Assembly (NCBI GenBank): GCA_946481265.1
Contig: CAMLNE010000052.1
Span: 1 to 15,797, forward strand
Length of the DNA: 15,797 bases
Direction: 5' to 3'
Origin: an uncultured Panacagrimonas sp.
GTDB taxonomy: Bacteria; Pseudomonadota; Gammaproteobacteria; Nevskiales; Nevskiaceae
Shown in pieces: positions 1 through 6,719 of this stretch. The translations under genes were made by a program, and so were the position numbers. The notes below the pieces were generated by a model. It made no database searches. It saw only the letters and a program-made list of their open reading frames with translations, and was not told the origin of the DNA. Position 1 is the first letter of the stretch, and each line of letters opens with the position of its first letter.

Positions 1-763
1 GCGCGGTGCAGCCTTCGAGATAGCTCACGTGGCTGCGTTCCTCGGCCACGATCAGGGTGCGTTCGAACTGGCCGGTGTTGCGCTCGTTGATGCGGAAATA
101 GGTGCTCAGCTCCATCGGGCAGCGCACGCCCTTGGGGATGAACACGAAGCTGCCGTCGCTGAACACGGCCGAGTTGAGCGCCGCGAAGAAGTTGTCGCCG
201 AAGGGCACCACCGTACCCAGGTACTTCTTCACGATCTCGGGATGCGAGTGCACCGCCTCGGAGATCGAGCAGAAGATCACGCCGGCCTCCGCCAGCTTCT
301 TGCGGAACGTGGTGCCGACCGAGACCGAGTCGAACACCACGTCCACCGCCACCTGCGGCACCACGCCGGCCAGCATCTCCTGCTCGCGCAGGGGAATGCC
401 GAGCTTGGTGTAGGTCTCGAGCAGCTTCGGATCGACCTCGTCAAGCGATTTCGGACGATCCTTCATCGATTTGGGCGCCGAGAAGTAGCTGATCGACTGG
501 TAGTCCACCGGCGGGTAGGCGACGTGCGCCCACTTCGGCTCGGTCATCCGGATCCAGCGCCGATAGGCCTTCAGTCGCCACTCGAGCAGCCACTCGGGCT
601 CCTGCTTGCGCGCCGAGATCAGGCGTACGACGTCCTCGGAGAGGCCGACGGGAATCGTCTCCGATTCGATGTCGGTGATGAAGCCGGCGCTGTAGGCCTG
701 CGCGACTCTTCGCGTCACCAGGTCGCGAGCACTTTCGGCGCTGTTCTGTTCGATGGCTGCCAT
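1..763 (-). CDS. sufB: Fe-S cluster assembly scaffold protein SufB (N-terminal half, cut by window edge)
   Basis: SufB forms the SufBC2D scaffold on which Fe-S clusters are built in the cytoplasm, receiving sulfur from SufS/SufE. The 254 residues visible begin [16 protein letters not shown] and contain family stretches such as [53 protein letters not shown] and, at the window edge, [13 protein letters not shown]. Family members are about 480-495 residues, so roughly half is present; the 3' end lies before position 1. The ATG at 763-761 is the only sensible start: no in-frame ATG or GTG lies between it and the end of the upstream regulator, although no strong ribosome binding site precedes it. 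It lies 26 bases after the Rrf2 regulator on the same strand, the usual regulator-first suf operon order, so sufC, sufD and sufS are expected off the left edge. Confidence 0.95.
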   Translation of the reverse strand, partial: MAAIEQNSAESARDLVTRRVAQAYSAGFITDIESETIPVGLSEDVVRLISARKQEPEWLLEWRLKAYRRWIRMTEPKWAHVAYPPVDYQSISYFSAPKSMKDRPKSLDEVDPKLLETYTKLGIPLREQEMLAGVVPQVAVDVVFDSVSVGTTFRKKLAEAGVIFCSISEAVHSHPEIVKKYLGTVVPFGDNFFAALNSAVFSDGSFVFIPKGVRCPMELSTYFRINERNTGQFERTLIVAEERSHVSYLEGCTA

Positions 764-789
764 GAGGGTGGCCGTTGGGTTGATTCGCG

Positions 790-1254
790 TCAGCCCCGCG
801 AGGGCGGGGAGAACAGGAGGGGATGTTCGCGCAGCTTTCGTGCCGCGCCGCGCCGCAGCGGCAGGGTCATCTGCGCCAGGCTGACCGCGTCGAGCGCACT
901 GCGGATCGCGTCGTTGATCACGCGCCAGTGGGAGCGCACGCCACAATGGGACTCGATGCCGCAACCGCGGTGCACCGCGCACTCGGTCAGCGCGATCGGG
1001 CCTTCCAGCGCGGAGACGATCTGCGCCACCGTGATCTGCTCGGGCGAACGTGCCAGGCGGTAGCCGCCATGGGCGCCGCGCAGCGACTCGACCAGGCCCG
1101 CCTTGCCCAGCAGCTTGAGCAGCTTGGCCACGGTCGGCCCGGCCAGATGCGTGCTGGCCGCCAGTTCCTGCACGTTCTGCACGCGCCCGGGCTCGATGGC
1201 CAGGGCGGTCATCAGGACGGTGCCGTAATCGGTGAGTTTGCCGAGCTTGAACAC
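790..1254 (-). CDS. SUF-system Rrf2/IscR-type Fe-S cluster regulator
   Basis: This is a 154-residue Rrf2-family transcription factor, the likely [2Fe-2S] sensor of the adjacent suf operon. It opens [12 protein letters not shown], has a winged helix-turn-helix around residues 26-65 ([13 protein letters not shown] and then [10 protein letters not shown]), and carries the ligand pattern C-X5-C-X5-C. With the GTG start at 1254-1252 these cysteines fall at 92, 98 and 104, the same numbers as in E. coli IscR, which supports this start. The frame stays open upstream to an ATG at 1362, but the 36 extra residues match nothing in the family and a plausible promoter lies inside that extension. The protein is followed at 26 bases by sufB, so autoregulation together with suf is likely. 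The ribosome binding site is weak. Family certain; the precise name (SufR-like or IscR-like) is not. Confidence 0.9.
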   Translation of the reverse strand: MFKLGKLTDYGTVLMTALAIEPGRVQNVQELAASTHLAGPTVAKLLKLLGKAGLVESLRGAHGGYRLARSPEQITVAQIVSALEGPIALTECAVHRGCGIESHCGVRSHWRVINDAIRSALDAVSLAQMTLPLRRGAARKLREHPLLFSPPSRG

Positions 1255-1291
1255 GGTGAATTCAATCAAGACCAGATCGGTACGGATTGAA

Positions 1292-1320
1292 AGTCTACGC
1301 CCCAACGACGGACCCGGCAA
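1292..1320 (-). promoter_or_regulatory. Candidate sigma70 promoter of the rrf2-suf operon
   Basis: On the minus strand TTGCCG (1320-1315) is separated by exactly 17 bases from TAGACT (1297-1292); each hexamer matches the consensus at four of six positions. Transcription would begin near 1285, leaving about a 30-base leader before the GTG at 1254. This explains why the longer ORF starting at 1362 cannot be the translated form. I see no clear IscR-type operator, but the neighbouring bases are where one would be expected. Confidence 0.5.
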
Positions 1321-1360
1321 CGCGATAGCGGCAGAATGAGCGGATCCAGCGAGAGCGTGC

Positions 1361-1825
1361 ATGAGCCATCAGATACAGGAGCAGGAGTGGGACGCGGTCG
1401 CGCCGTTCGTGCAGACCCTCATCGTGGGGCCCGAGCACCTGGACGATTTCGGCCACACCAACAACGTGGTGTACCTGTCCTGGCTGCAGGACGTGGCCTG
1501 GGCGCATTCCCTGTCACTGGGCTTCGGCATGGCGGACTACCGTCGCCTCGGCGCCGGCTGCGTGGCGCGCCGCCATGAGCTGGACTATCTGGCGCCGACG
1601 CACGCCGGCGATACGCTGCACGTCGCCACCTGGATTGCGGAGAACACCGGCCGTCTCGACATGTGGCGGGCCTACCAGATCATCCGCGCGCAGGACGGGC
1701 GGACGGTGCTGCGTGGTCGCACGCAGTGGATCTGCGTGGACATGAAGAGCGGCCGGCCACGCCGCCAGCCGCCGGAGTTCATCGCGGCCTACCGCCCCGC
1801 GCACCCTCTGCGCGCTGCGCAATAG
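1361..1825 (+). CDS. Hotdog-fold acyl-CoA thioesterase (4HBT family)
   Basis: This 154-residue protein is a single hotdog domain of the 4-hydroxybenzoyl-CoA thioesterase-like family, which hydrolyses acyl-CoA thioesters in the cytoplasm. The signature is HLDDFGHTNNVVYLSWLQD at about residues 27-45, matching the family pattern D-x(2)-GHxNNxxYxxW with the catalytic acidic residue at Asp28/29. The later RRHELDYLAPTHAGDTLHV segment is the typical central strand region. Length is normal for FadM/YbgC-like enzymes. The ATG at 1361 has a modest GAGAG site five bases upstream. It is divergent from the suf regulator and convergent with the hydrolase at 1871-2377, so it is probably transcribed alone. 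The actual substrate chain length cannot be read from the sequence. A weak -10-like CAGAAT lies at 1332-1337. Confidence 0.85.
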   Translation: MSHQIQEQEWDAVAPFVQTLIVGPEHLDDFGHTNNVVYLSWLQDVAWAHSLSLGFGMADYRRLGAGCVARRHELDYLAPTHAGDTLHVATWIAENTGRLDMWRAYQIIRAQDGRTVLRGRTQWICVDMKSGRPRRQPPEFIAAYRPAHPLRAAQ

Positions 1826-1870
1826 AAGGGCAGGCGCCTCGCACCCCGCATGCCGCGCGGCGCGGATTGC

Positions 1871-2377
1871 CTACGAATCGCCAGGCGCGGCCAGCATGCG
1901 ATCGAGCAGGAAGCACAGCGCGGGCAGCTGGTCGTTGAGCGTGTGCCCCGAATGCAGCAGGTGCAGTTCAGCGCGATTGCGCTGTGCGAAACGCTGCGCC
2001 CGCTCGACCGGCACGATATCGTCGTCCCAGCCGTGCACCACGCAGCAGGCACGCGGGATATCCAGGGGTTCATCGTCCCAGCCGGGGAAGTAGAGCGCCG
2101 GCGCCATCAGGAACAGCGCCTGCGGCCGCAGCGCCTCGCAGGCCATCGCCGAGACGTAGCCGCCCATGCTGGAGCCGACCAGGACGAGGCGCTGCGCCGA
2201 AGGTGCGAGATCGAGCAGCATGCGCACGCGCTCTTGCGCATCGTGGGTGCCACTATAATCCGGGCTCATCACCTCGAAACCGCGCGCCCGCGCCACCTCG
2301 GCCAGTCGCGTGATCTTGGTGCCCCAGGGCCCGCTTTCCTTGCCGTGGGCGAAGCAGACGAGACGTTCGGCGGACAC
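1871..2377 (-). CDS. Small alpha/beta hydrolase (YqiA/UPF0227-like esterase)
   Basis: This is a 168-residue cytoplasmic alpha/beta hydrolase with a minimal fold and no cap domain. It begins with the oxyanion-hole strand VCFAHGKESGPWG (residues 7-19). The nucleophile elbow is GSSMGG with Ser70, the acid is Asp118 or Asp119 in HGWDDDIVP, and the base is His145 in SGHTLND, so the catalytic triad is complete. The order and size fit the short YqiA-type esterase group. The start is GTG at 2377-2375; no better in-frame start is close. There is no signal peptide. The gene converges on the thioesterase (45 bases between stops) and is divergent from the 90-residue gene at 2408. The substrate is unknown; a carboxylester hydrolase is the safest description. 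Confidence 0.8.
   Translation of the reverse strand: MSAERLVCFAHGKESGPWGTKITRLAEVARARGFEVMSPDYSGTHDAQERVRMLLDLAPSAQRLVLVGSSMGGYVSAMACEALRPQALFLMAPALYFPGWDDEPLDIPRACCVVHGWDDDIVPVERAQRFAQRNRAELHLLHSGHTLNDQLPALCFLLDRMLAAPGDS
2254..2259 (+). promoter_or_regulatory. Perfect TATAAT -10 box inside the convergent hydrolase gene
   Basis: TATAAT on the plus strand is a perfect -10 hexamer, conspicuous in a GC-rich window. It lies within the minus-strand hydrolase gene, 149 bases before the ATG at 2408. No good -35 is found at 16-18 bases upstream (CTCTTG-like sequence only). It may drive the 2408-4415 trio with a roughly 140-base leader antisense to the hydrolase mRNA, or may be accidental. Confidence 0.35.
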
Positions 2378-2407
2378 GCTTTTACTCGCAGCATCGGGAG
2401 ACGCGTC

Positions 2408-2680
2408 ATGCTATCGGGACCGAACCGCAGGACCAAGGCCAGGGCCCGCAAGGAGCCGCTCGAGATCGACCTCACCGTCGCGTTCCGATTCGGCGACCAA
2501 CCCGACGACAAGGTCACCATGATCGACAATCGCCGGGTCCCGCTGGTCGGCAGCGTGTTCGACAGCCGCGACCTGCTGCTGCGCAACTTCGTCAAGCTGC
2601 TGCTCAAGGCCGGCCTCGCGCAGCCCAGGGTGCTCAAGGAACTGATGCCCGCATTGAACCTGATCCGAACCAAACGATGA
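2408..2680 (+). CDS. Conserved-looking hypothetical protein, 90 aa
   Basis: I do not recognise this protein. It is 90 residues, starts with a very basic tail (MLSGPNRRTKARARK), has a central strand-like stretch EIDLTVAFRFGD, and ends with an amphipathic helical segment (LLLRNFVKLLLKAGLAQPRVLKEL). There is no signal peptide, membrane helix or cysteine. The ATG at 2408 is chosen because GGAG at 2397-2400 sits seven bases upstream; the reading frame is open further upstream but only antisense to the hydrolase. The stop overlaps the next gene's start (ATGA at 2677-2680), which indicates translational coupling to the small membrane protein. Its GC-rich codon use agrees with its neighbours. Its position suggests a partner of the membrane protein or of the downstream hydrolase; nucleic-acid or lipid binding through the basic N-terminus is only a guess. 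Confidence 0.7.
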   Translation: MLSGPNRRTKARARKEPLEIDLTVAFRFGDQPDDKVTMIDNRRVPLVGSVFDSRDLLLRNFVKLLLKAGLAQPRVLKELMPALNLIRTKR

Positions 2681-2973
2681 GATTCCTGCTGATCCTGGAT
2701 GCCGCGCTGTTCACGCTGGCGAGCACGTTGGCGGTGGTCATGGGCGTGGTCCTGCTGATCTACGGCTTCCATACCGATCTGTCCGCGCGGGTGGGTGCCG
2801 AGATTCCGGGCGTGGCCAAGGTGATGGCCTGCTTTGCCGTGCTCGCGCTGGTGCTTGGCGTGGCGTTCTGGAGCCTGCTGAGAAAGGCGTCCTGGCGCTG
2901 GTGGGCGCATGCGGCGGCCGTCCTCGGCCTGGTGGCCGGATACTTCTTCCTCTATCGCGTCCTTGCCTCCTGA
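2677..2973 (+). CDS. Small three-helix inner-membrane protein
   Basis: This 98-residue protein is almost entirely hydrophobic, with three predicted membrane helices at about residues 4-31, 47-67 and 75-94, and short polar loops (HTDLSARVGAEIPG, then RKASWRWW). No enzymatic motif is visible and I do not recognise the family. Its ATG overlaps the stop of the upstream 90-residue gene by four bases (ATGA), and the membrane-anchored hydrolase begins eight bases after its stop, so the three genes are almost certainly one transcription unit. It is likely an inner-membrane accessory component of unknown role. Confidence 0.7.
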   Translation: MRFLLILDAALFTLASTLAVVMGVVLLIYGFHTDLSARVGAEIPGVAKVMACFAVLALVLGVAFWSLLRKASWRWWAHAAAVLGLVAGYFFLYRVLAS

Positions 2974-2981
2974 AACCGACC

Positions 2982-4415
2982 ATGGCCCCGCGTCCCTTGC
3001 TGCTCCCGCGTCAATACCAGTGGTGGGGCCTGCTGCCGGCCCTCGCCGGTCTCTACGCCCTGAATCTCGTGGAAGGTCCGGTGACCGCGCTGCTGGCGGG
3101 CCCGCCAGCACTGCTGTGGATCGTCACCGGGCTGTCCATGGTCCTGCTGCGCGGCGATGCGCGGGTCACCGCCTACATGGCGCTCGGCTCGGTGCTGGCG
3201 GTGCTGGTCTCGCTGCCCATGGTGTTCGCCGCGGATCTGGCCGATGGACTCCTGTTCGGCCTGTTCGGGCTGGCCTGCTTCGTCGTCGCCGGCCGTGTCA
3301 GCCTGGGCGAGACGCTCACGCCGGAGGAGGTGCCCGAGCCGGACGACGACCTGCGCATGCAGGCCAAGGTCGGCTTCGACGAGGCGATCATGGGTTACTT
3401 CCTGATTGCTGCGCGCGTGCCCGGCGGTGCCCTGGCCGAGCGCATGTGCACCGAGGCGCTGGAACTGGGCCATGCGCTGGAAGGGCGCGGATGGCTCGAG
3501 GCGCCGGAGCGTCTGCATGCGGTGCCCGATGCGCCGGAGCGGGTCAACGCGCAGCCGGGCAAGCGCTACGGCTTCGACTTCGAGCGCATCAGCTTCGATT
3601 CCGGTTTCCAGCCGGACAGCGGCCTGCCCGGCGCCGAGCGCTGGGCGAGCCGTTACGCGAACCAGCGCGCATCGGCCTGGATGCTGCGCCACCCGGGACC
3701 GACGCGTCCCTGGCTGGTCTGCATCCACGGCTACCGGATGGGCGAGACCTGGATGGACTTCGGCCTGTTCAAGCCGGAATACCTGCACAAGCGACTGGGC
3801 CTGAACGTGCTGATGCCGGTGCTGCCGCTGCACGGGCCGCGCCGGGTCGGCCGCAAGTCCGGCGACCTGTACCTGGATGGCGACCTGCTCGACCTGCTGT
3901 TTGCGCAATCGCAGGCGCTGTGGGACCTGCGCCGATGGCTGGCCTGGCTGCGCAGCAACGAGGACCGGCCGCAGATCGGCGTCTATGGCGTGAGCCTGGG
4001 CGGCTACAACACCGGCCTGCTCGGTGGCTACGAGGACAACCTGGACTTCGTGATCGCGGGCATCCCGGTGAGCGATTTCGCCAGCGTGATCTGGAAGGTG
4101 ATGCCGCCGCCGCATCGCCATTATTTCGAGGCGCGCGGGCTCGACGAGGCGCGCTATCGCCAGCTGCTGCGGCCGGTCTCGCCGCTGACGCTGCCCTGCC
4201 GCGTGGCGCGTGACCGCCGCTTCGTGGTCGCGGCGACCGCGGACCGCATCGTGCCGCCGGCGCAGCCCGCCGTGCTCGCGGCGCACTGGGAGACCCAGAC
4301 GCGCTGGTATCAGGGCTCGCACATGAGCATCGGCCAGGAGGCCGAACCCGGCCTGACGCTGGAAGACGCCATGCGGGTGGCGGGCTGGAGCACGGACTCG
4401 CGTCCCTACGTCTGA
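2982..4415 (+). CDS. Alpha/beta hydrolase with N-terminal multi-helix membrane domain
   Basis: A 477-residue protein with two parts. Residues 1-110 hold several hydrophobic segments (about 16-36, 41-56, 62-84 and 88-105) that should anchor it in the inner membrane. Residues about 195-470 form an alpha/beta hydrolase: LVCIHGY with the oxyanion His-Gly at 249-250, nucleophile elbow GVSLGG with Ser338, acid Asp421 in TADRIVPP, and base His447 in QGSHMSI. The triad is complete. Between the parts is a soluble, charged region (about 110-195). The start is ATG at 2982, eight bases after the membrane protein's stop; the frame extends upstream to 2901 but that would overlap the previous gene. The context suggests a membrane-associated lipase or esterase, but the substrate is unknown. 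Confidence 0.8.
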   Translation: MAPRPLLLPRQYQWWGLLPALAGLYALNLVEGPVTALLAGPPALLWIVTGLSMVLLRGDARVTAYMALGSVLAVLVSLPMVFAADLADGLLFGLFGLACFVVAGRVSLGETLTPEEVPEPDDDLRMQAKVGFDEAIMGYFLIAARVPGGALAERMCTEALELGHALEGRGWLEAPERLHAVPDAPERVNAQPGKRYGFDFERISFDSGFQPDSGLPGAERWASRYANQRASAWMLRHPGPTRPWLVCIHGYRMGETWMDFGLFKPEYLHKRLGLNVLMPVLPLHGPRRVGRKSGDLYLDGDLLDLLFAQSQALWDLRRWLAWLRSNEDRPQIGVYGVSLGGYNTGLLGGYEDNLDFVIAGIPVSDFASVIWKVMPPPHRHYFEARGLDEARYRQLLRPVSPLTLPCRVARDRRFVVAATADRIVPPAQPAVLAAHWETQTRWYQGSHMSIGQEAEPGLTLEDAMRVAGWSTDSRPYV

Positions 4416-4432
4416 GTGCCGGGCCGCCCACC

Positions 4433-4438
4433 TACAAT
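4433..4438 (+). promoter_or_regulatory. -10 element (TACAAT) before the KAS III operon
   Basis: TACAAT matches the -10 consensus at five of six positions and lies 24 bases before the ATG at 4463, in the 47-base gap after the hydrolase. The surrounding CCTACAATGCGGC closely resembles the sequence before dapB at 6679. No convincing -35 is seen, as is common in GC-rich gammaproteobacteria. It implies that the KAS III-Nudix-MazG set has its own promoter, with a very short leader. Confidence 0.5.
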
Positions 4439-4462
4439 GCGGCATCGCACCCGGAACCTGCC

Positions 4463-5584
4463 ATGAAGAAAGTCGCCATCAGCGGCACCGGCCTGTTCAC
4501 ACCGGCCGAATCGATATCCAACGACGAGCTGGTCGCCAGCTTCAATGCCTACGTGGAGCGCTTCAACGCGCAGAACGCCGCGGCCATCGCGGCCGGGACC
4601 GAGACGGCGCTTGCGCCCTCGTCCTCCGAGTTCATCCTCAAGGCCTCCGGCATCGGCGCACGCTACGTGGTCAACAAGTCCGGCCTGCTGGACATCGATC
4701 ACATGCGGCCGCGCATCGCGCCGCGACGTGACGACGAACCCTCGCTGCTGGCGGAGATGGGCATCGTCGCCGCACGCCAGGCCCTGGAGCGCGCGGGCCG
4801 CACGGCAGCCGATGTCGATTGCGTGCTGGTGGCCTGCTCGAACATGCAGCGCGCCTACCCCGCGATGGCCGTCGAGATCCAGAGCTTCCTCGGTGCCGGC
4901 GGCTACGGTTACGACATCAACGTCGCCTGCGCCTCGGCTGCCTTCGGCGTGCAGGCCGCGATGGACGCGGTGCGCCAGGGCAACGCGAAGTGCGCGCTGG
5001 TGATCAGCCCGGAGATCTGCTCGGGGCACCTGAATTTCCGCAACCGCGACTGCCACTTCATCTTCGGTGACGCCGCAACGGCGATCGTGATCGAGCCGTT
5101 CGAGTCGGCCGCGCCGGCGCATCGCTTCGAGATCCTCGGCGCACGTCTGAAGACCCAGTTCTCCAGCAACATCCGCAACAATTTCGGCTTCCTCAACAGC
5201 GCCGAGGATCCGCCGCGACGCTGGGACGACCTGCTGTTCAAGCAGGAGGGCCGCAAGGTCTTCAAGGAAGTGGTGCCGATGGTCTCGCAGCTGATCGTCG
5301 ATCACCTGGGCGAGCTCGGCATCGAGCCCAACGCGGTGAAGCGCTTCTGGCTGCACCAGGCCAACCTGGCGATGAACCAGCTGATCTCCAAGCGCGTGCT
5401 GGGCCGTGACCCGTCCATCCTCGAAGCGCCGGTGATCCTCGACGAGTACGCCAACACCAGCTCGGCCGGTTCGGTGATCGCGTTCCACAAGCACCCGGAC
5501 GGCTTCACGCCCGGCGACATCGGCGTGCTGTGCGCCTTCGGCGCCGGTTACTCCGCCGGCTGCGTGGTGCTGCGACGCGCTTGA
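4463..5584 (+). CDS. Beta-ketoacyl-ACP synthase III (FabH-like, PA3286-type)
   Basis: This 373-residue thiolase-fold enzyme condenses an acyl-CoA primer with malonyl-ACP in the cytoplasm. The catalytic Cys-His-Asn triad is visible: Cys156 in NVACASAAFG, His298 in WLHQANLAMN and Asn331 in EYANTSSAGS; the glycine-rich CAFGAGYSAG closes the C-terminus. It is some 55 residues longer than E. coli FabH (317), with an extra acidic/Ala-rich stretch near residues 25-60 (SFNAYVERFNAQNAAAIAAG). This longer form resembles, from memory, Pseudomonas aeruginosa PA3286, which diverts medium-chain acyl-CoA from beta-oxidation into fatty-acid synthesis. The start ATG at 4463 gives the normal MKKVAISGTGLFTP beginning. 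Its stop overlaps the TTG proposed for the Nudix gene. Alternative: a general FabH; the substrate preference cannot be settled from sequence. Confidence 0.9.
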   Translation: MKKVAISGTGLFTPAESISNDELVASFNAYVERFNAQNAAAIAAGTETALAPSSSEFILKASGIGARYVVNKSGLLDIDHMRPRIAPRRDDEPSLLAEMGIVAARQALERAGRTAADVDCVLVACSNMQRAYPAMAVEIQSFLGAGGYGYDINVACASAAFGVQAAMDAVRQGNAKCALVISPEICSGHLNFRNRDCHFIFGDAATAIVIEPFESAAPAHRFEILGARLKTQFSSNIRNNFGFLNSAEDPPRRWDDLLFKQEGRKVFKEVVPMVSQLIVDHLGELGIEPNAVKRFWLHQANLAMNQLISKRVLGRDPSILEAPVILDEYANTSSAGSVIAFHKHPDGFTPGDIGVLCAFGAGYSAGCVVLRRA

Positions 5585-6240
5585 ACGGGCCACGCGCCGC
5601 GCCCGGGCCGGTCGAACCGATCGAGCAGCGCCTGCGCGGCGCGCTGCTCGGCACCCACGAGGACGCGCCGCGCCCGCTGGCCCACCTCGACCTGCCGCTC
5701 GATGCCGATCGCTGGCTGACGCCGGCGCTCATGAAGCAGCTGCGTCCCGCCGCGGTGCTGGCCGCGGTGTTCCGTCGCGACGACCGCTACTCGGTGATGC
5801 TGACGCGCCGCGCGCAGACGCTGTCCTCGCATCGCGGGCAGATCGCCTTTCCCGGTGGACGTCGCGACGATACCGATCCGTCGGCGGCCGCCAACGCGCT
5901 GCGCGAGGCGCAGGAGGAAGTGGGTCTGGATCCGGCACGCGTCGAGGTGATCGGCTACCTGGACGACTACCCGACCATCAGCCGCTACCTGGTCACGCCG
6001 GTGGTCGGACTGGTCGACGGCCCGTTCACGCCGGCGCCGGATCCCTCGGAGGTCGCCGAGGTGTTCGAGCTGCCGCTGCAGGTCGTGGTCGATCCGGCCT
6101 CCTACGAACGCAAGAGCCTGAGCCGCGGCGGGCTGGTGGTGCCGTACTACGAGCTGAACTGGGGCGACTACCGCGTGTGGGGCGTCACCGCCGGCATCCT
6201 GTTCGACCTATGCAACCGGGTGAACCGGCATGAGGGCTGA
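5581..6240 (+). CDS. Nudix hydrolase, CoA pyrophosphatase type (NudL-like)
   Basis: A 219-residue Nudix hydrolase likely to cleave CoA or acyl-CoA into 3',5'-ADP and (acyl)phosphopantetheine. Before the Nudix box sits the CoA-pyrophosphatase signature LSSHRGQIAFPGG (residues about 81-93), followed by the Nudix core REAQEEVG (about 108-115), whose glutamates bind the metal. The acidic residue after FPGG is Asp rather than Glu, as is usual in this subfamily. The start is uncertain: TTG at 5581 overlaps the KAS III stop (TTGA) and gives a normal length; GTG at 5530 would overlap KAS III by 55 bases, and ATG at 5731 would remove about 50 residues. No start has a good ribosome binding site, consistent with translational coupling. 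It overlaps the MazG-like gene by 11 bases at its 3' end. Confidence 0.88.
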   Translation: MNGPRAAPGPVEPIEQRLRGALLGTHEDAPRPLAHLDLPLDADRWLTPALMKQLRPAAVLAAVFRRDDRYSVMLTRRAQTLSSHRGQIAFPGGRRDDTDPSAAANALREAQEEVGLDPARVEVIGYLDDYPTISRYLVTPVVGLVDGPFTPAPDPSEVAEVFELPLQVVVDPASYERKSLSRGGLVVPYYELNWGDYRVWGVTAGILFDLCNRVNRHEG

Positions 6241-6622
6241 GCGCGCGCCGCTGCCGGACCCGGTCGCCGACGCCGTCCAGCTGCAGCGCGACGCGGCGGG
6301 ACTGGGCTTCGACTGGACCCATGTCGACGAGCTGTGGGCCAAGCTGGCCGAGGAGATCGGCGAGCTGCGCGAGGCGCAGACGCAGGGGCAGGGCGAGGCG
6401 CGGGTGCTGGACGAATTCGGCGACCTGCTGTTCGTGGCCATCAACCTGTCGCGACACCTGAAGGTCGATCCGGCGGGCGCGCTGGCCCACGCCAACGCCA
6501 AGTTTCGCCGGCGCTTCGCCGTGGTGATGGCCGGCCGGGCGAGCTGGGAGCACCTGCAGGGACCATCGCGCATCGAGCGCATGGAGCAGCTCTGGCAGCA
6601 GGCCAAGCGCGACGGGCTCTGA
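6230..6622 (+). CDS. MazG-like nucleotide pyrophosphohydrolase, single domain
   Basis: A 130-residue all-alpha NTP pyrophosphohydrolase that would hydrolyse (d)NTPs to monophosphates. Metal-binding motifs are Glu42-x2-Glu45 in KLAEEIGELREA and Glu62-x2-Asp65 in LDEFGDLLF, followed by the family's VAINLSRHLKVDP and ANAKFRRRF. It corresponds to the C-terminal domain of E. coli MazG (263 residues, two domains); the N-terminal domain is absent, and the protein reads as a complete short family member rather than a fragment, because it has a clean ATG and stop. Its ATG lies 11 bases inside the Nudix gene, so it is translationally coupled. With the Nudix enzyme it forms a house-cleaning pair of pyrophosphohydrolases. 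Substrate is not predictable. Confidence 0.88.
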   Translation: MRAERAPLPDPVADAVQLQRDAAGLGFDWTHVDELWAKLAEEIGELREAQTQGQGEARVLDEFGDLLFVAINLSRHLKVDPAGALAHANAKFRRRFAVVMAGRASWEHLQGPSRIERMEQLWQQAKRDGL

Positions 6623-6680
6623 GTCCCGCTGCCTGCCGCGCGTCGCGCCCTGCGGACGTCGCCGCCGGTGTTCCTGGCCC

Positions 6681-6686
6681 TAGAAT
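6681..6686 (+). promoter_or_regulatory. -10 element (TAGAAT) before dapB
   Basis: TAGAAT matches the -10 consensus at five of six positions and lies 33 bases before the dapB ATG, inside the 97-base gap after the MazG-like gene. The flanking CCTAGAATGCGGC is nearly the same as that before the KAS III gene. No clear -35 is visible. Confidence 0.5.
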
Positions 6687-6719
6687 GCGGCCTTCATCAA
6701 CGTTTCCGTCGTCGAAACC

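Noticed and set aside
29..1063. 344-residue plus-strand ORF across sufB and the Rrf2 gene
   Set aside because: Antisense to two clear genes with conserved motifs; residues are a His/Arg/Ala-rich shadow.
1826..1870. GC-rich palindromic bases (CCGCGCGG) between convergent thioesterase and hydrolase genes
   Set aside because: Short self-complementary GC sequence is expected here; no U tract on either strand.
2952..4445. 497-residue minus-strand ORF opposite the membrane-anchored hydrolase
   Set aside because: Rich in His, Arg, Gln and Ala with no domain; it is the antisense of a gene with a complete catalytic triad and typical of GC-rich codon shadowing.
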